Shown: positions 7,682 to 15,656 of the stretch, one piece after another
How the letters are laid out: each line of letters opens with the position of its first letter
Position numbering within the stretch: the stretch's first letter is position 1
Assembly (NCBI RefSeq): GCF_003285015.1
Contig: NZ_QMFB01000001.1
Span: 186,001-250,000, forward strand
Reading direction: 5' to 3'
DNA length: 64,000 nucleotides
Source: Paenibacillus contaminans
GTDB lineage: Bacteria > Bacillota > Bacilli > Paenibacillales > NBRC-103111
Program-made: the position numbers and the translations under genes
Notes under the pieces: model-generated
Database searches by the model: none
Told to the model about the DNA's origin: nothing
The model's input: the letters and a program-made list of their open reading frames with translations, nothing else

Positions 7682-8716
7682 ATGGAAACCGGCTTCTACA
7701 CGCAAGCGGAGCTACGTAAAAGAAAAAGAGGCATTACCGTTCTTATTGTTTTTGCCGCACTGATCGTTTTTGCTTTTATGATCAGCATGAACACGGGGTA
7801 TATACGGCTTTCACCTTCGGTACTTCTACGCACGTTATTCGGCATGGGGACTGAGAAGCAAAATTTGATCTTGTTCGATTTCCGCTTGCCGCGTATCGTT
7901 ATTTCCGTGCTGATCGGCGCGGGGCTGGCCGTTTCCGGCTGCGTTATGCAGGGAATTTCCCGCAACGCTTTGGCGGATCCCGGCATACTCGGCATCAATG
8001 CGGGGGCGGGTTTGGCCGTCACTCTGTTCATCTCGTTTTACCCGACGACCGCAGCGGCGCCCGTGTTTCTCTTGCCCGTTCTTGCGTTAGTCGGCGCGGG
8101 GCTTACCGCTACATTGATTTTTACGCTATCCTATAAAAGGCATCAAGGCTTATCGCCGACAAGGCTGCTGCTGACCGGTATCGCGGTGGCGGCGGGAATC
8201 AGCGCGGCAATGATCGTCCTGACGCTTAAGCTAAGCCCCGACAAGTACCAGTTCGTTGCGACTTGGCTGGCCGGAAGCATTTGGGGCACAAATTGGAAGT
8301 TCGTTATCGCCATATTGCCTTGGATCGTGATCCTTCTGCCATTCGTGTTTATAAAAGCCAGAGTTATGAATGTACTGAACCTCGGCGAACAGATTGCAAC
8401 GGGCGTCGGCGCCAGGGTCAATAAAGAAAGGCTCCTGCTGCTTGCAGCAGCGGTCGGCTTGGCGGGCTCTTGCGTCGCCGTGAGCGGCGGTATCGGCTTC
8501 GTCGGCTTGATCGGACCGCATTTGGCACGCCGTCTGGTCGGACCGAAGCATGAGCTTCTGCTGCCTGCCGCCGCGCTGGCCGGAGCGCTTCTGGTCATAA
8601 CGGCGGATACGCTTGGCCGCTGGGTTTTGCAGCCGTCGGAAATCCCGACCGGAATCGTAGTGGCGGTTATCGGAGCGCCGTATTTCCTTTACTTGCTCGC
8701 AAAAACCAAATCGTAG
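7682..8716 (+). CDS. FecCD-family siderophore permease, second subunit
   Basis: 344 residues, starting two bases after the previous stop, with AAAGGAGGGAG upstream. It contains FRLPRIVISVLIGAGLAVSG, QGISRNALADPGILGINAGA and GGIGFVGLIGPHLARRLVG, all FecCD signatures, and about ten membrane helices after a short charged N-terminus. It resembles the YfhA/FeuC kind of B. subtilis permeases, partner of the preceding subunit. As in the B. subtilis Feu and Yfi systems, a shared ATPase encoded elsewhere (YusV/FhuC type) would be needed; that is inference from its absence here. Confidence 0.92.
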   Translation: METGFYTQAELRKRKRGITVLIVFAALIVFAFMISMNTGYIRLSPSVLLRTLFGMGTEKQNLILFDFRLPRIVISVLIGAGLAVSGCVMQGISRNALADPGILGINAGAGLAVTLFISFYPTTAAAPVFLLPVLALVGAGLTATLIFTLSYKRHQGLSPTRLLLTGIAVAAGISAAMIVLTLKLSPDKYQFVATWLAGSIWGTNWKFVIAILPWIVILLPFVFIKARVMNVLNLGEQIATGVGARVNKERLLLLAAAVGLAGSCVAVSGGIGFVGLIGPHLARRLVGPKHELLLPAAALAGALLVITADTLGRWVLQPSEIPTGIVVAVIGAPYFLYLLAKTKS

Positions 8717-8760
8717 ATCATCATGAACTTATCGTTCCGTATGAAAGTGAGGGTATATCG

Positions 8761-10476
8761 ATGCTGCGCCGTTTTTTTGCTTACTATCGTCCTTATAAAA
8801 AGCTGTTTATATTGGATTTTTCCTGCGCGATTCTAGCGGCATTGCTTGAACTCGCCTTCCCGTTGGCCGTGAACCAGGTCGTTGACGATTTGCTGCCCGG
8901 AGGGAATTGGAACTTGATTTTATGGGGCTGTCTCGGCTTGCTCGGCATTTATGTGGTCAGCGCTGCTTTGCACTATGTAGTGTCCTACTGGGGACATATG
9001 CTTGGCATCAATATTGAAAGCGACATGCGCAGAAAGCTGTTCGTCCATGTCCAGAAGCTTTCGTTCGGTTTCTTCGACAATAACAAAACCGGGCATCTCG
9101 TTTCCCGCATGACCAACGATTTGATGGATATCGGCGAAATCGCCCACCATGGCCCGGAGGATTTGTTCATTGCGCTCATGACGCTGACAGGCGCATTCGG
9201 CATCATGCTCAGTATCAACTGGCAGCTCGCCGTTCTGACGTTTGTCATCATTCCGCTCATGATCTATTTGTCTCTGTATTTCAGCCGCAAAATGTCGGTC
9301 GCATTCAAACGGATGTTTTCCGATATCGCCGATTATAACGCGCGCGTCGAGAATAACGTAAGCGGCATCCGCGTCGTCCAAGCCTTCTCCAACGAAAAAC
9401 ATGAGATCGCCCGTTTTACGGAGAACAATGAAAGATTCCGCTTGACGAAGCTTATCGCTTACCGGATCATGGCTTGGAACTCGTCGCTGAGTTACATATT
9501 GATGAAATTCGTCTCGCTGTTCGTGCTCGTTTGCGGCACATGGTTCGTTATTCAGAAAAATATGACGTACGGCGAATTTATCGCCTTCGTTATGCTCTCG
9601 AACGTCTTCCTCGGGCCGATCAAACAGATCAACTCGGTTATCGAGACGTATCCCAAAGGAATCGCAGGCTTCCGCCGGTATCTCGAACTGCTGGAAACGG
9701 CTCCGGACGTAGCCGATGCGCCAGACGCAATAAAGGTCGATCATCTTAAGGGAGATATTCGTTTCAAAGGCGTGAAGTTCGGTTACGAGAACAGGGACAG
9801 CGTGCTCAAAAACGTCGAGCTTTCCATCCGAGCAGGCGAAACTGTGGCGCTTGTCGGTCCTTCGGGGGCAGGAAAAACGACGATTTGCAGCTTGCTTCCG
9901 AGGTTTTACGAGATCGAAGCAGGCAGCATTACGATAGACGGCATCGATATTCGTCAAATGAAGCTGGAATCGCTGCGAGGTCATATCGGCATCGTACAGC
10001 AGGACGTATTCCTTTTTGACGGTACGATCCGCGAAAATATCGCATACGGCAAGCTTGGGGCTTCCGAGAAGGAAATATGGGCTGCCGCGAGGCAGGCTCA
10101 GCTGGAGGAGCTCATTTTATCGCAGCCGGAAGGTCTCGATACGGTGATCGGCGAACGCGGCGTGAAGCTGTCCGGCGGACAGAAGCAGCGGCTTTCCATC
10201 GCGCGTATGTTTCTCAAGAACCCTCCGATTCTTATTCTCGACGAAGCGACTTCGGCGCTTGACACGGAAACGGAGGCGGCGATTCAGCAAGCGCTCGCGG
10301 ATTTGTCGCGCGGCCGCACGACCCTTGTGATCGCGCACCGTCTGGCCACGATCAAAAATGCCGACCGGATCGTCGTCGTGGCGGATCAGGGCATTGCCGA
10401 ACAAGGCGATCACGATCAGCTGCTGGCGACGGGCGGAGCATACAGCCGCTTGCATCAGGCGCAATTCGGCGCTTAG
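8761..10476 (+). CDS. ABC transporter, exporter type (YwjA-like)
   Basis: 571 residues. An exporter-type membrane domain (residues about 12-310) precedes an ATPase domain with Walker A GPSGAGKTT (about 365), signature LSGGQKQR (about 470) and Walker B ILILDEATSALDTETE. All catalytic motifs are intact, so it could act as a homodimer. It lies 44 bases after the second FecCD gene and before the operon terminator, so it is probably co-transcribed under Fur. Family members are lipid or multidrug flippases; in this setting siderophore secretion or export of a precursor is plausible but not shown. It is an exporter by fold and is not a FecE-type ATPase. Confidence 0.85.
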   Translation: MLRRFFAYYRPYKKLFILDFSCAILAALLELAFPLAVNQVVDDLLPGGNWNLILWGCLGLLGIYVVSAALHYVVSYWGHMLGINIESDMRRKLFVHVQKLSFGFFDNNKTGHLVSRMTNDLMDIGEIAHHGPEDLFIALMTLTGAFGIMLSINWQLAVLTFVIIPLMIYLSLYFSRKMSVAFKRMFSDIADYNARVENNVSGIRVVQAFSNEKHEIARFTENNERFRLTKLIAYRIMAWNSSLSYILMKFVSLFVLVCGTWFVIQKNMTYGEFIAFVMLSNVFLGPIKQINSVIETYPKGIAGFRRYLELLETAPDVADAPDAIKVDHLKGDIRFKGVKFGYENRDSVLKNVELSIRAGETVALVGPSGAGKTTICSLLPRFYEIEAGSITIDGIDIRQMKLESLRGHIGIVQQDVFLFDGTIRENIAYGKLGASEKEIWAAARQAQLEELILSQPEGLDTVIGERGVKLSGGQKQRLSIARMFLKNPPILILDEATSALDTETEAAIQQALADLSRGRTTLVIAHRLATIKNADRIVVVADQGIAEQGDHDQLLATGGAYSRLHQAQFGA

Positions 10477-10503
10477 CGGAGTGACGAAAAATCGACAGGC
10501 ATG

Positions 10504-10538
10504 AAGGTCCGATTCCTATAGGAGTCGGACCTTTTTTA
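10504..10538 (+). terminator. Terminator of the FecCD/ABC operon
   Basis: AAGGTCCGA pairs with TCGGACCTT around an inner TCCT/AGGA stem, followed by TTTTTT. Confidence 0.85.
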
Positions 10539-10597
10539 ACTCGTAGTGGTTATGCACGAACCGTGCGATTAGTGGAGAAAACCTTATTGTTATGCTA

Positions 10598-12253
10598 CTA
10601 TGAGCTTTTCCGCAGCAGCATAGGCAGCACGTCAAGCAGCTTCTCCTTCGTAAGCGCATCGTTCAGGTTCCACATCGCCGCTTCGATCAAGTAAACATGT
10701 CCTCGCCGAACGGCAGGGAGAGCTTGCCAAAGCGGGCTGTTCATCAAATCGTTCGCAGCTTGTCTGGAATCCTGATTTTCGTGCAGAAGCATGAACACGC
10801 GGTCTCCCGCATAAGCGGGCAGCGATGCGGGCGATATTTCCGTAAAGCCGTGGCCTGCGTCAAGCACCTCTTGAATTTTTTCCACCGGCCGGAAGCCGTT
10901 CGGGTGATAAAGCGCGCTGGAGAGTCCGACGCTGCCCATTACGAATAAGCGGTCTCCGTGATCGAAAATAAAGACGGATGCCGTTTCGCCGGGTTCGATG
11001 GTGGATTGCAGCTGCTGCCACATGGCGTCCGCCTTCGCATTGTAACCTTTAAGCCAGGTTTCGGCCTCCGCTTTTTTGTCGAGCAGAGAACCGAGCGTTT
11101 GCAGCCGCTGATCCAACGGCGCAAAGGAGTTAAACGTCACCGTAGGCGCTATACGCGATATTCGTCTATACTGCGTCTCGTCGGGACTCGCAAGGATGAT
11201 TAAATCCGGCGAGAGCGAGCTCGATCTCTCGGCGCTGATCGGAAAGCCGACGTCATGCACCAGCTCGATTTGATCTTTAAAAACGGCTCCTTGAACCCAT
11301 GAAAAAGCGCAGCCGACCGGCTTCACTCCGAGTGCAAGCAAATCGCCGAACGTTTCGCCGTGATAAATGACGCGTTTGGGCTGAGCGGGTATTTCGATTT
11401 CATGTCCTGTCCAGTCCTTAACGGTATTTTTGCGCCGCATGAGCTTGGCGTATTGCTTGGGCGTCGTTCCGGTCGTTTGGCGGAAGCGGCGGTTATAGTA
11501 GTATTCGTCGGAAAAGCCGACCTGGCGCGCAATTTCCCGCAGAGGCAGGTTGGCATTCAGCAGCAGCTCCTTGGAACGATTAATGCGCAGCTCCGTGAGA
11601 AAGTCGAGCGGTTTTTTGCCGGTCAGCTCTTGAAAGATAGGGGTGTACTTCCAATAAGACACATTGGCGATATGAGCGAGCTGTTTGACCGTTATATTGT
11701 GCATATAATTATCCTGCAAATAACGGATCGTGCCTTCGACGGATTGCGTGGAATTAGTCGAATGCTCGGACTGATAATTATGCTCGAACAGAAACCCGAG
11801 CAGCTCCTGGAAGCGCATATGCTGTTTAAACCATTCGATATCGCAGCGGTCATGCCTTCCGACATAAAGCGTTTCGGCCAGCCGTTCCAGCCGGGAGAAC
11901 GGATAAGCCGTCAATTCATGACGTTCTTGCAAAAGATGAGCGTTATATAAGGATTGTCCGTCGCGATCGGAACGAACGGCCGTAAACGTGATTTGATAAA
12001 AACGAAGGGCGCAGTCGTATCCGTTATCGAATTGCAGAACATCGCCTGGAGCGAGCAAATAACATTTGTCGGGCGATAAATCGAAGGTACGGCTGCCTAT
12101 ATGCAAGCGGCCTTTGCCGTCCGTGACAATCAACAGCTGATGGAGAGCCGCCGTAAGCTCCGGAGATTTCCAGCCGACAGGTCGAATGATCAGCTCCATC
12201 TCGGATAAATGAAACAAGAGCGAGCGCAGGGGGGCAGGTTGCCTGTGAGGCAT
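10598..12253 (-). CDS. btr: Btr-like regulator: AraC domain fused to a siderophore-binding domain
   Basis: 551 residues. Residues 1-165 form a cupin-like arm, 172-273 the AraC DNA-binding domain (ITVKQLAHIANVSYWKYTP and LPLREIARQVGFSDEYYYNR), and 278-551 a complete class III substrate-binding domain (GHEIEIPAQPKRVIYHGETF ... AVRRGHVYLIEAAMWN). This is the architecture of B. subtilis Btr (YbbB), which senses ferric bacillibactin and activates feuABC. The binding domain is visibly related along its whole length to the FeuA-like lipoprotein encoded next door, which suggests both see the same ligand. It has no signal peptide, so it acts in the cytoplasm. The ATG at 12253 has TAAGGAGGGA 7 bases upstream. 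A Fur box and promoter lie just before it. Confidence 0.88.
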   Translation of the reverse strand: MPHRQPAPLRSLLFHLSEMELIIRPVGWKSPELTAALHQLLIVTDGKGRLHIGSRTFDLSPDKCYLLAPGDVLQFDNGYDCALRFYQITFTAVRSDRDGQSLYNAHLLQERHELTAYPFSRLERLAETLYVGRHDRCDIEWFKQHMRFQELLGFLFEHNYQSEHSTNSTQSVEGTIRYLQDNYMHNITVKQLAHIANVSYWKYTPIFQELTGKKPLDFLTELRINRSKELLLNANLPLREIARQVGFSDEYYYNRRFRQTTGTTPKQYAKLMRRKNTVKDWTGHEIEIPAQPKRVIYHGETFGDLLALGVKPVGCAFSWVQGAVFKDQIELVHDVGFPISAERSSSLSPDLIILASPDETQYRRISRIAPTVTFNSFAPLDQRLQTLGSLLDKKAEAETWLKGYNAKADAMWQQLQSTIEPGETASVFIFDHGDRLFVMGSVGLSSALYHPNGFRPVEKIQEVLDAGHGFTEISPASLPAYAGDRVFMLLHENQDSRQAANDLMNSPLWQALPAVRRGHVYLIEAAMWNLNDALTKEKLLDVLPMLLRKSS

Positions 12254-12273
12254 TTGCTTATCCCTCCTTAAAG

Positions 12274-12288
12274 TGAGAATGATTATCG
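12274..12288 (-). promoter_or_regulatory. Fur box of the btr-like gene
   Basis: Read on the + strand, TGAGAATGATTATCG matches the Fur 7-1-7 consensus at 12 of 14 positions. It lies 20 bases upstream of the start codon, between the predicted start of transcription (about 12291) and the ribosome binding site. Confidence 0.75.
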
Positions 12289-12297
12289 TTCACATTC

Positions 12298-12326
12298 ATT
12301 GTATATAAAATGAAGAAGCTTTTCAA
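12298..12326 (-). promoter_or_regulatory. Predicted promoter of the btr-like gene
   Basis: On the minus strand: TTGAAA (12326-12321), 17-base spacer, TACAAT (12303-12298). The -35 lies inside the stem-loop that terminates the upstream FeuA-like gene. Confidence 0.65.
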
Positions 12327-12347
12327 CAGGGAGCTGAAAAGCTTCTT
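12313..12347 (-). terminator. Terminator of the FeuA-like gene
   Basis: AAGAAGCTTTTCA (12313-12325) and TGAAAAGCTTCTT (12335-12347) form a perfect 13-base stem with a nine-base loop. On the minus strand the stem is followed by CATTTTATATA. Confidence 0.8.
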
Positions 12348-12402
12348 TTGGGCGGTATGGTTCGTCATCCGGTCGAATGCCGAGTCAAAGGAAGACAAGT
12401 TC

Positions 12403-13398
12403 TTATTTAGCCGACATCATACGGGGAAGCTCTTCGGTGAGCCAATCCCGGGTAGCTGCGTCGCTGGACGATTTTTCGATATCCATAAAGTACACCTTGC
12501 CGTTCTTCACGGCAGGGAGCTCAAGCCAGATTTTGCTTTTCAGCAATTCATCGGTCGACTTCTTTGCTTCGTCGGCAACCGGATTCAGAATAAAGATTCT
12601 GTCTCCGGCAAACTCCGGCAGCAGCTCCTGCGAGATTTGTTCGAAGCCTTTGTCGGCATCGAGTACGGCTTGAACCTTAGGCGTCGTCTTAAACCCGTTC
12701 TTGTCGTAAATAAATTGCGGAAGTCCCGCGCGAGCCATTACAAACAGCTTGTTTCCGGGATAATAAGTCAGGACGGTTGCCGTTTCACCGGGTTTCATCC
12801 CTTCGGCTTGCAGCTTGGCCCACATCGCTTCCGTCTTCTTCTTGTAGGCGGCAAGCCATTCCTCAGCCTTCGCTTTTTTTCCGATAAGCTCTCCGAGCTG
12901 AAGCATACGTTCCTCAAGCGGAGCGAACGTATCGAACATGATGGTCGGCGCTATTTTGACGAGAGACTCGTACGCTTTATCATCCGTACTCCCCGTTATG
13001 ATAAGATCCGGTTTCAGCTCTAGCGCTTTCTCCAAGTTGAGAGGGAAACCGACATCCTCAATTTGCAGCTGTTTCTCGAATATCGCGCCTTTCATAAACG
13101 TGTGTCCGCCGCCGATCGGCTTGTAATCCAGCGCTACCAGATCGCCCACCGTCTCGCCAAAAAAGATAAGCCGCTGCGGGGAGGAAGGAATCGTCACCTC
13201 ATGCCCTTTGTAATCTTTATATTTGCGTTCGGCGGGAGCCGTCGATACCTTCGGCGAAGCGCTTGCGGATGCAGAAGGCGAGACGGCCGGACTGGAAGTC
13301 CCTTCGTTCTTGTCGTTATTGCCGCTGCAAGCCAATAATAGAGCTCCCATTAAAGCGGTCATGCCTAATAAAGCAGGTATTCTTGCTGACTTGTTCAT
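12403..13398 (-). CDS. FeuA-like ferric siderophore-binding lipoprotein
   Basis: 331 residues. The open frame extends upstream to 13914, but the ATG at 13398 has GGGGGAA in the right place and starts a lipoprotein signal peptide (MNKSARIPALLGMTALMGAL, lipobox LLAC, Cys at about 20). A Ser/Ala/Pro-rich linker follows, then the two-lobed class III fold (GHEVTIPSSPQRLIFFGETV ... LPAVKNGKVYFMDIEKSS). It is close in sequence to the binding domain of the neighbouring Btr-like regulator. It should deliver a ferric siderophore to the FecCD pair at 6624-8716, which shares its promoter layout. Substrate inferred to be a catecholate such as bacillibactin from the FeuA/Btr parallel. Confidence 0.9.
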   Translation of the reverse strand: MNKSARIPALLGMTALMGALLLACSGNNDKNEGTSSPAVSPSASASASPKVSTAPAERKYKDYKGHEVTIPSSPQRLIFFGETVGDLVALDYKPIGGGHTFMKGAIFEKQLQIEDVGFPLNLEKALELKPDLIITGSTDDKAYESLVKIAPTIMFDTFAPLEERMLQLGELIGKKAKAEEWLAAYKKKTEAMWAKLQAEGMKPGETATVLTYYPGNKLFVMARAGLPQFIYDKNGFKTTPKVQAVLDADKGFEQISQELLPEFAGDRIFILNPVADEAKKSTDELLKSKIWLELPAVKNGKVYFMDIEKSSSDAATRDWLTEELPRMMSAK

Positions 13399-13431
13399 GA
13401 TTTGTTTCCCCCAATTGATCACAATATTATA

Positions 13432-13450
13432 GATAATGATTCTCATTATC
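13432..13450 (-). promoter_or_regulatory. Fur box of the FeuA-like gene
   Basis: GATAATGATTCTCATTATC matches the classic 19-base Fur box GATAATGATAATCATTATC at 17 positions, the best match in the window. A further half site (TAATTATCA) follows at 13455-13463. It lies 34 bases upstream of the start codon. Confidence 0.88.
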
Positions 13451-13459
13451 GTCGTAATT

Positions 13460-13488
13460 ATCATAACGAATCGCCAATGGCTTCTCAA
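13460..13488 (-). promoter_or_regulatory. Predicted promoter of the FeuA-like gene
   Basis: On the minus strand: TTGAGA (13488-13483), 17-base spacer, TATGAT (13465-13460). The start would be near 13453, just before the Fur box. Confidence 0.65.
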
Positions 13489-13526
13489 TGGACAAAGTAA
13501 AAGCCGTTCATTTGTTTTGTACAAAA
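13486..13526 (-). promoter_or_regulatory. Candidate Btr-type activator site
   Basis: On the minus strand the palindrome TTTTGTACAAAA (13526-13515) is followed by TTTGTCCATTG (13496-13486), which runs into the -35. The pair matches that in front of the permease operon at 6488-6520; the spacing differs by seven bases. Confidence 0.4.
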
Positions 13527-13849
13527 GGCGTACAGCCGTCGGGTACCAGTAAAAATTTATCTCCGCTCGTCGTTCGATTTCCGTTAAACGCACTAGTCCT
13601 TTACTTATGCTTACGAAGTCGCTTTCTTCGAAAGCGTTTAGGACGGAGAATCCGATTTTCCTTATAAAACGATAGTTTCGAAGAGTAAATCCCGCAAGCA
13701 TAATGTGACATGGTCTCACGTATAGATACAGTGTAGGCGGGTACCAAAAACGGTGTGCGAAGCTCCCGCCCGGTTCAATCGTAAGCGGTACCATAGGAGA
13801 TCGGGTCAGTACCAAAAACTTAGCCAAAACATATACAGGGAGGTTAGCT
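13497..13849. other. Intergenic leader region before the oligopeptide-type operon
   Basis: No gene seen. It holds a perfect hairpin CGCTTTC/GAAAGCG (13620-13636) inside a larger AAACGC...GCGTTT structure (13583-13646) related to the hairpin repeats at 15.6 and 42.6 kb, and four GTACCA motifs (13543, 13741, 13788, 13809). Two of these are the longer GTACCAAAAAC (13741 and 13809). The last two motifs are 21 bases apart, about two helical turns. GGCGGG/CCCGCC (13736-13770) forms another inverted repeat. No confident promoter was found. Confidence 0.5.
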
Positions 13850-15502
13850 ATGAAAAAAGCGTTTGTCGCGATGTTATCCATCATGTTATTTGCAAGCATC
13901 CTGATTTCGTGCACGAAATCGGATTCGAAAGGCGAGACCGGCGGAGGGATCGTAAAATCGACGGCAGCCGTTCCGGATCCGATGGGCGAGAAGGTTTTGC
14001 TGGTAGCAGGCGGGCCCGACGATAAATTCGGCGCTTCATGGGCCGACTACGGCGGCTTTCTCAAAACGAATCTTTTTCGAAGATTGCTGATGCTCAATGA
14101 AAAGGTAGAGCCGGTAGGAAAGGATCTTGCAAAGGAATTTACGGTTTCTTCAGACGGATTGACTTACACCTTTACGCTCAGGGACGATGTCAAATGGCAT
14201 GACGGCGTGAAGTTTTCGGCGGAGGACGTCAAATGGAGCCTTGGGATGGCGCTCAAGTCGGCATCCATTAATGCCGTATTTTCCGGAGCTTTCAGCAAGA
14301 TCGAGGGTGCCGACGATTGGAAAACGGGCAAAGCAGCCGATTTGAAGGGCGTAACGGTCGACGGCAGCAAAATCACGATTAAACTGAGCGAGCCGGTCGG
14401 CGTATTCCAGCTCGTCATGGCGCAGTGGCCGCCTTATCCGAAGCATCTGCTCGAAAAAGAGGATCCGGCAAAACTGCATTTATCCGCTTTCTGGGAGAAG
14501 CCGATCGGCAACGGACCTTATCGTATTACGGAGGTACAGCCTAACAACTACGCTATGCTGGAGGTTTTCAAAGATTATTACGGCGCGAAACCGAAGATCG
14601 AGAAGATCAAGCTGCAAACGATGACCGAAGACAAAATCGTCACGAAGTCGCAAGCGAATCAATTGGACTATATGCAGGTGATGAGCTTGGATCTTGTGAA
14701 TGAAGCGCTCAAAAATCCGGCGTACAACGCATATCCCGTCGATATTTTCTTCGACCGCTATTTGCAGGCCAATATGACGGGTGCGGACGGCAAAGGCAAT
14801 AAGAAAATCGCCGATTTGCGCATCAGGCAGGCATTGCTTTATGCGATCGACCGCAAGGCGCTGGCCGAAAAGCTATTCAAGGGTCAAGCCGAGCTGCTCG
14901 AAACGAAAATTCCGACGAGAATGCCTGAATTCAACGACAAGGTCGTCAAGTACGAATTCGATGCCGAAAAAGCGAAGAAGCTTCTGAAGGAAGCGAACTT
15001 CGACTTCAATCAGACGATCAAGCTGCAGTATTACTATACCGACCAGCAATCCGTCGATCTGATCGATACGATAAAATTTTATTGGGAGCAGGTCGGGGTG
15101 AAGGTGGAAACCTCGCTGATGAAAGGCAATCTGCTGGAGCTGATCTATACGAAGCGGGAATACGATTTCCTCTATGCGGGTCTTTCCGCGATGGCGCTTG
15201 AGGAAGCCTACGGCTTGTTCCACACCGACAGCCCGCTCGGCATGCAGGTATTGGGCGGCGCCAAAGATAAATGGGATCCGCTTATCGATGAATTGCGGAG
15301 GGCGTCCGACCCGCAGAAGCGCAAGGAAGCCGTAGGCAAGCTGCAGGAAATGGAAAGCCAGTTCCTCTGGCATATGCCGCTCTTCTCCATCAAGCAGTAT
15401 GTTCTCGTCAATGAGGCCAGGCTGAAAACAGCAGGCATCTTCGGCAACGAGTGGACCAACTACGACAGAAAGCAGCAGGATTGGGAGCTGAAGGTCAAGT
15501 AA
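13850..15502 (+). CDS. Oligopeptide-type ABC transporter substrate-binding lipoprotein (SBP family 5)
   Basis: 550 residues. A lipoprotein signal peptide (MKKAFVAMLSIMLFASILIS, Cys at 21) precedes a family 5 binding protein with typical motifs: YTFTLRDDVKWHDGVKFSAE (residues about 104-123), LRIRQALLYAIDRKAL and a C-terminal LWHMPLFSIKQYVLVN. The family includes DppA/OppA and also oligosaccharide- and nickel-binding members. GGGAGG lies 8 bases before the ATG. It is followed by a terminator, two hairpin repeats and then the permease genes. Because the operon ends with a glycosidase-like protein and a sugar-type oxidoreductase, the ligand may be a sugar conjugate rather than a peptide; this is inference. 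Confidence 0.9.
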   Translation: MKKAFVAMLSIMLFASILISCTKSDSKGETGGGIVKSTAAVPDPMGEKVLLVAGGPDDKFGASWADYGGFLKTNLFRRLLMLNEKVEPVGKDLAKEFTVSSDGLTYTFTLRDDVKWHDGVKFSAEDVKWSLGMALKSASINAVFSGAFSKIEGADDWKTGKAADLKGVTVDGSKITIKLSEPVGVFQLVMAQWPPYPKHLLEKEDPAKLHLSAFWEKPIGNGPYRITEVQPNNYAMLEVFKDYYGAKPKIEKIKLQTMTEDKIVTKSQANQLDYMQVMSLDLVNEALKNPAYNAYPVDIFFDRYLQANMTGADGKGNKKIADLRIRQALLYAIDRKALAEKLFKGQAELLETKIPTRMPEFNDKVVKYEFDAEKAKKLLKEANFDFNQTIKLQYYYTDQQSVDLIDTIKFYWEQVGVKVETSLMKGNLLELIYTKREYDFLYAGLSAMALEEAYGLFHTDSPLGMQVLGGAKDKWDPLIDELRRASDPQKRKEAVGKLQEMESQFLWHMPLFSIKQYVLVNEARLKTAGIFGNEWTNYDRKQQDWELKVK

Positions 15503-15512
15503 ACATGTTCGC

Positions 15513-15558
15513 ACGGTAAGGCGCCAACCGAGCCAGGCGCCTTGCCGTTTTCTTTGGT
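15513..15558 (+). terminator. Strong terminator inside the transporter operon
   Basis: ACGGTAAGGCGCC (15513-15525) pairs with GGCGCCTTGCCGT (15536-15548), a 13-base stem with one T-G wobble, followed by TTTCTTTGGTTT. It lies 10 bases after the binding-protein stop and would make the binding protein more abundant than the downstream permeases. Confidence 0.8.
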
Positions 15559-15570
15559 TTATCGGAAAGT

Positions 15571-15655
15571 AAATCGTGGGAGTGGCTCTAAACCTCGGTA
15601 AACGCGCCTGTCCTTAAAGGACGACGGAGGCGTTTATCCTTGTCTATCTAGACAA
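15571..15655. repeat. Intergenic hairpin repeat, copy A
   Basis: Contains GCTCTAAAC, then GGTAAACGCGCC, TGTCCTTAAAGGAC, GGAGGCGTTTATCCTTGT. TAAACG/CGTTTA, CGCC/GGCG and GTCC/GGAC can pair into one long hairpin. A second small hairpin TTGTCT/AGACAA (15639-15654) follows. The same blocks recur in copy C at 42591-42675. Confidence 0.65.
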
Positions 15656-15656
15656 A

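Noticed and set aside
8920..9984. Long minus-strand frames opposite ABC transporter genes
   Set aside because: High-GC genes with biased third positions give such shadows; no ribosome sites or motifs.
13399..13914. The FeuA-like gene starting at 13914 for a 503-residue protein
   Set aside because: The extra N-terminus has no signal sequence, covers the Fur box and promoter, and would put the lipoprotein signal inside the protein.
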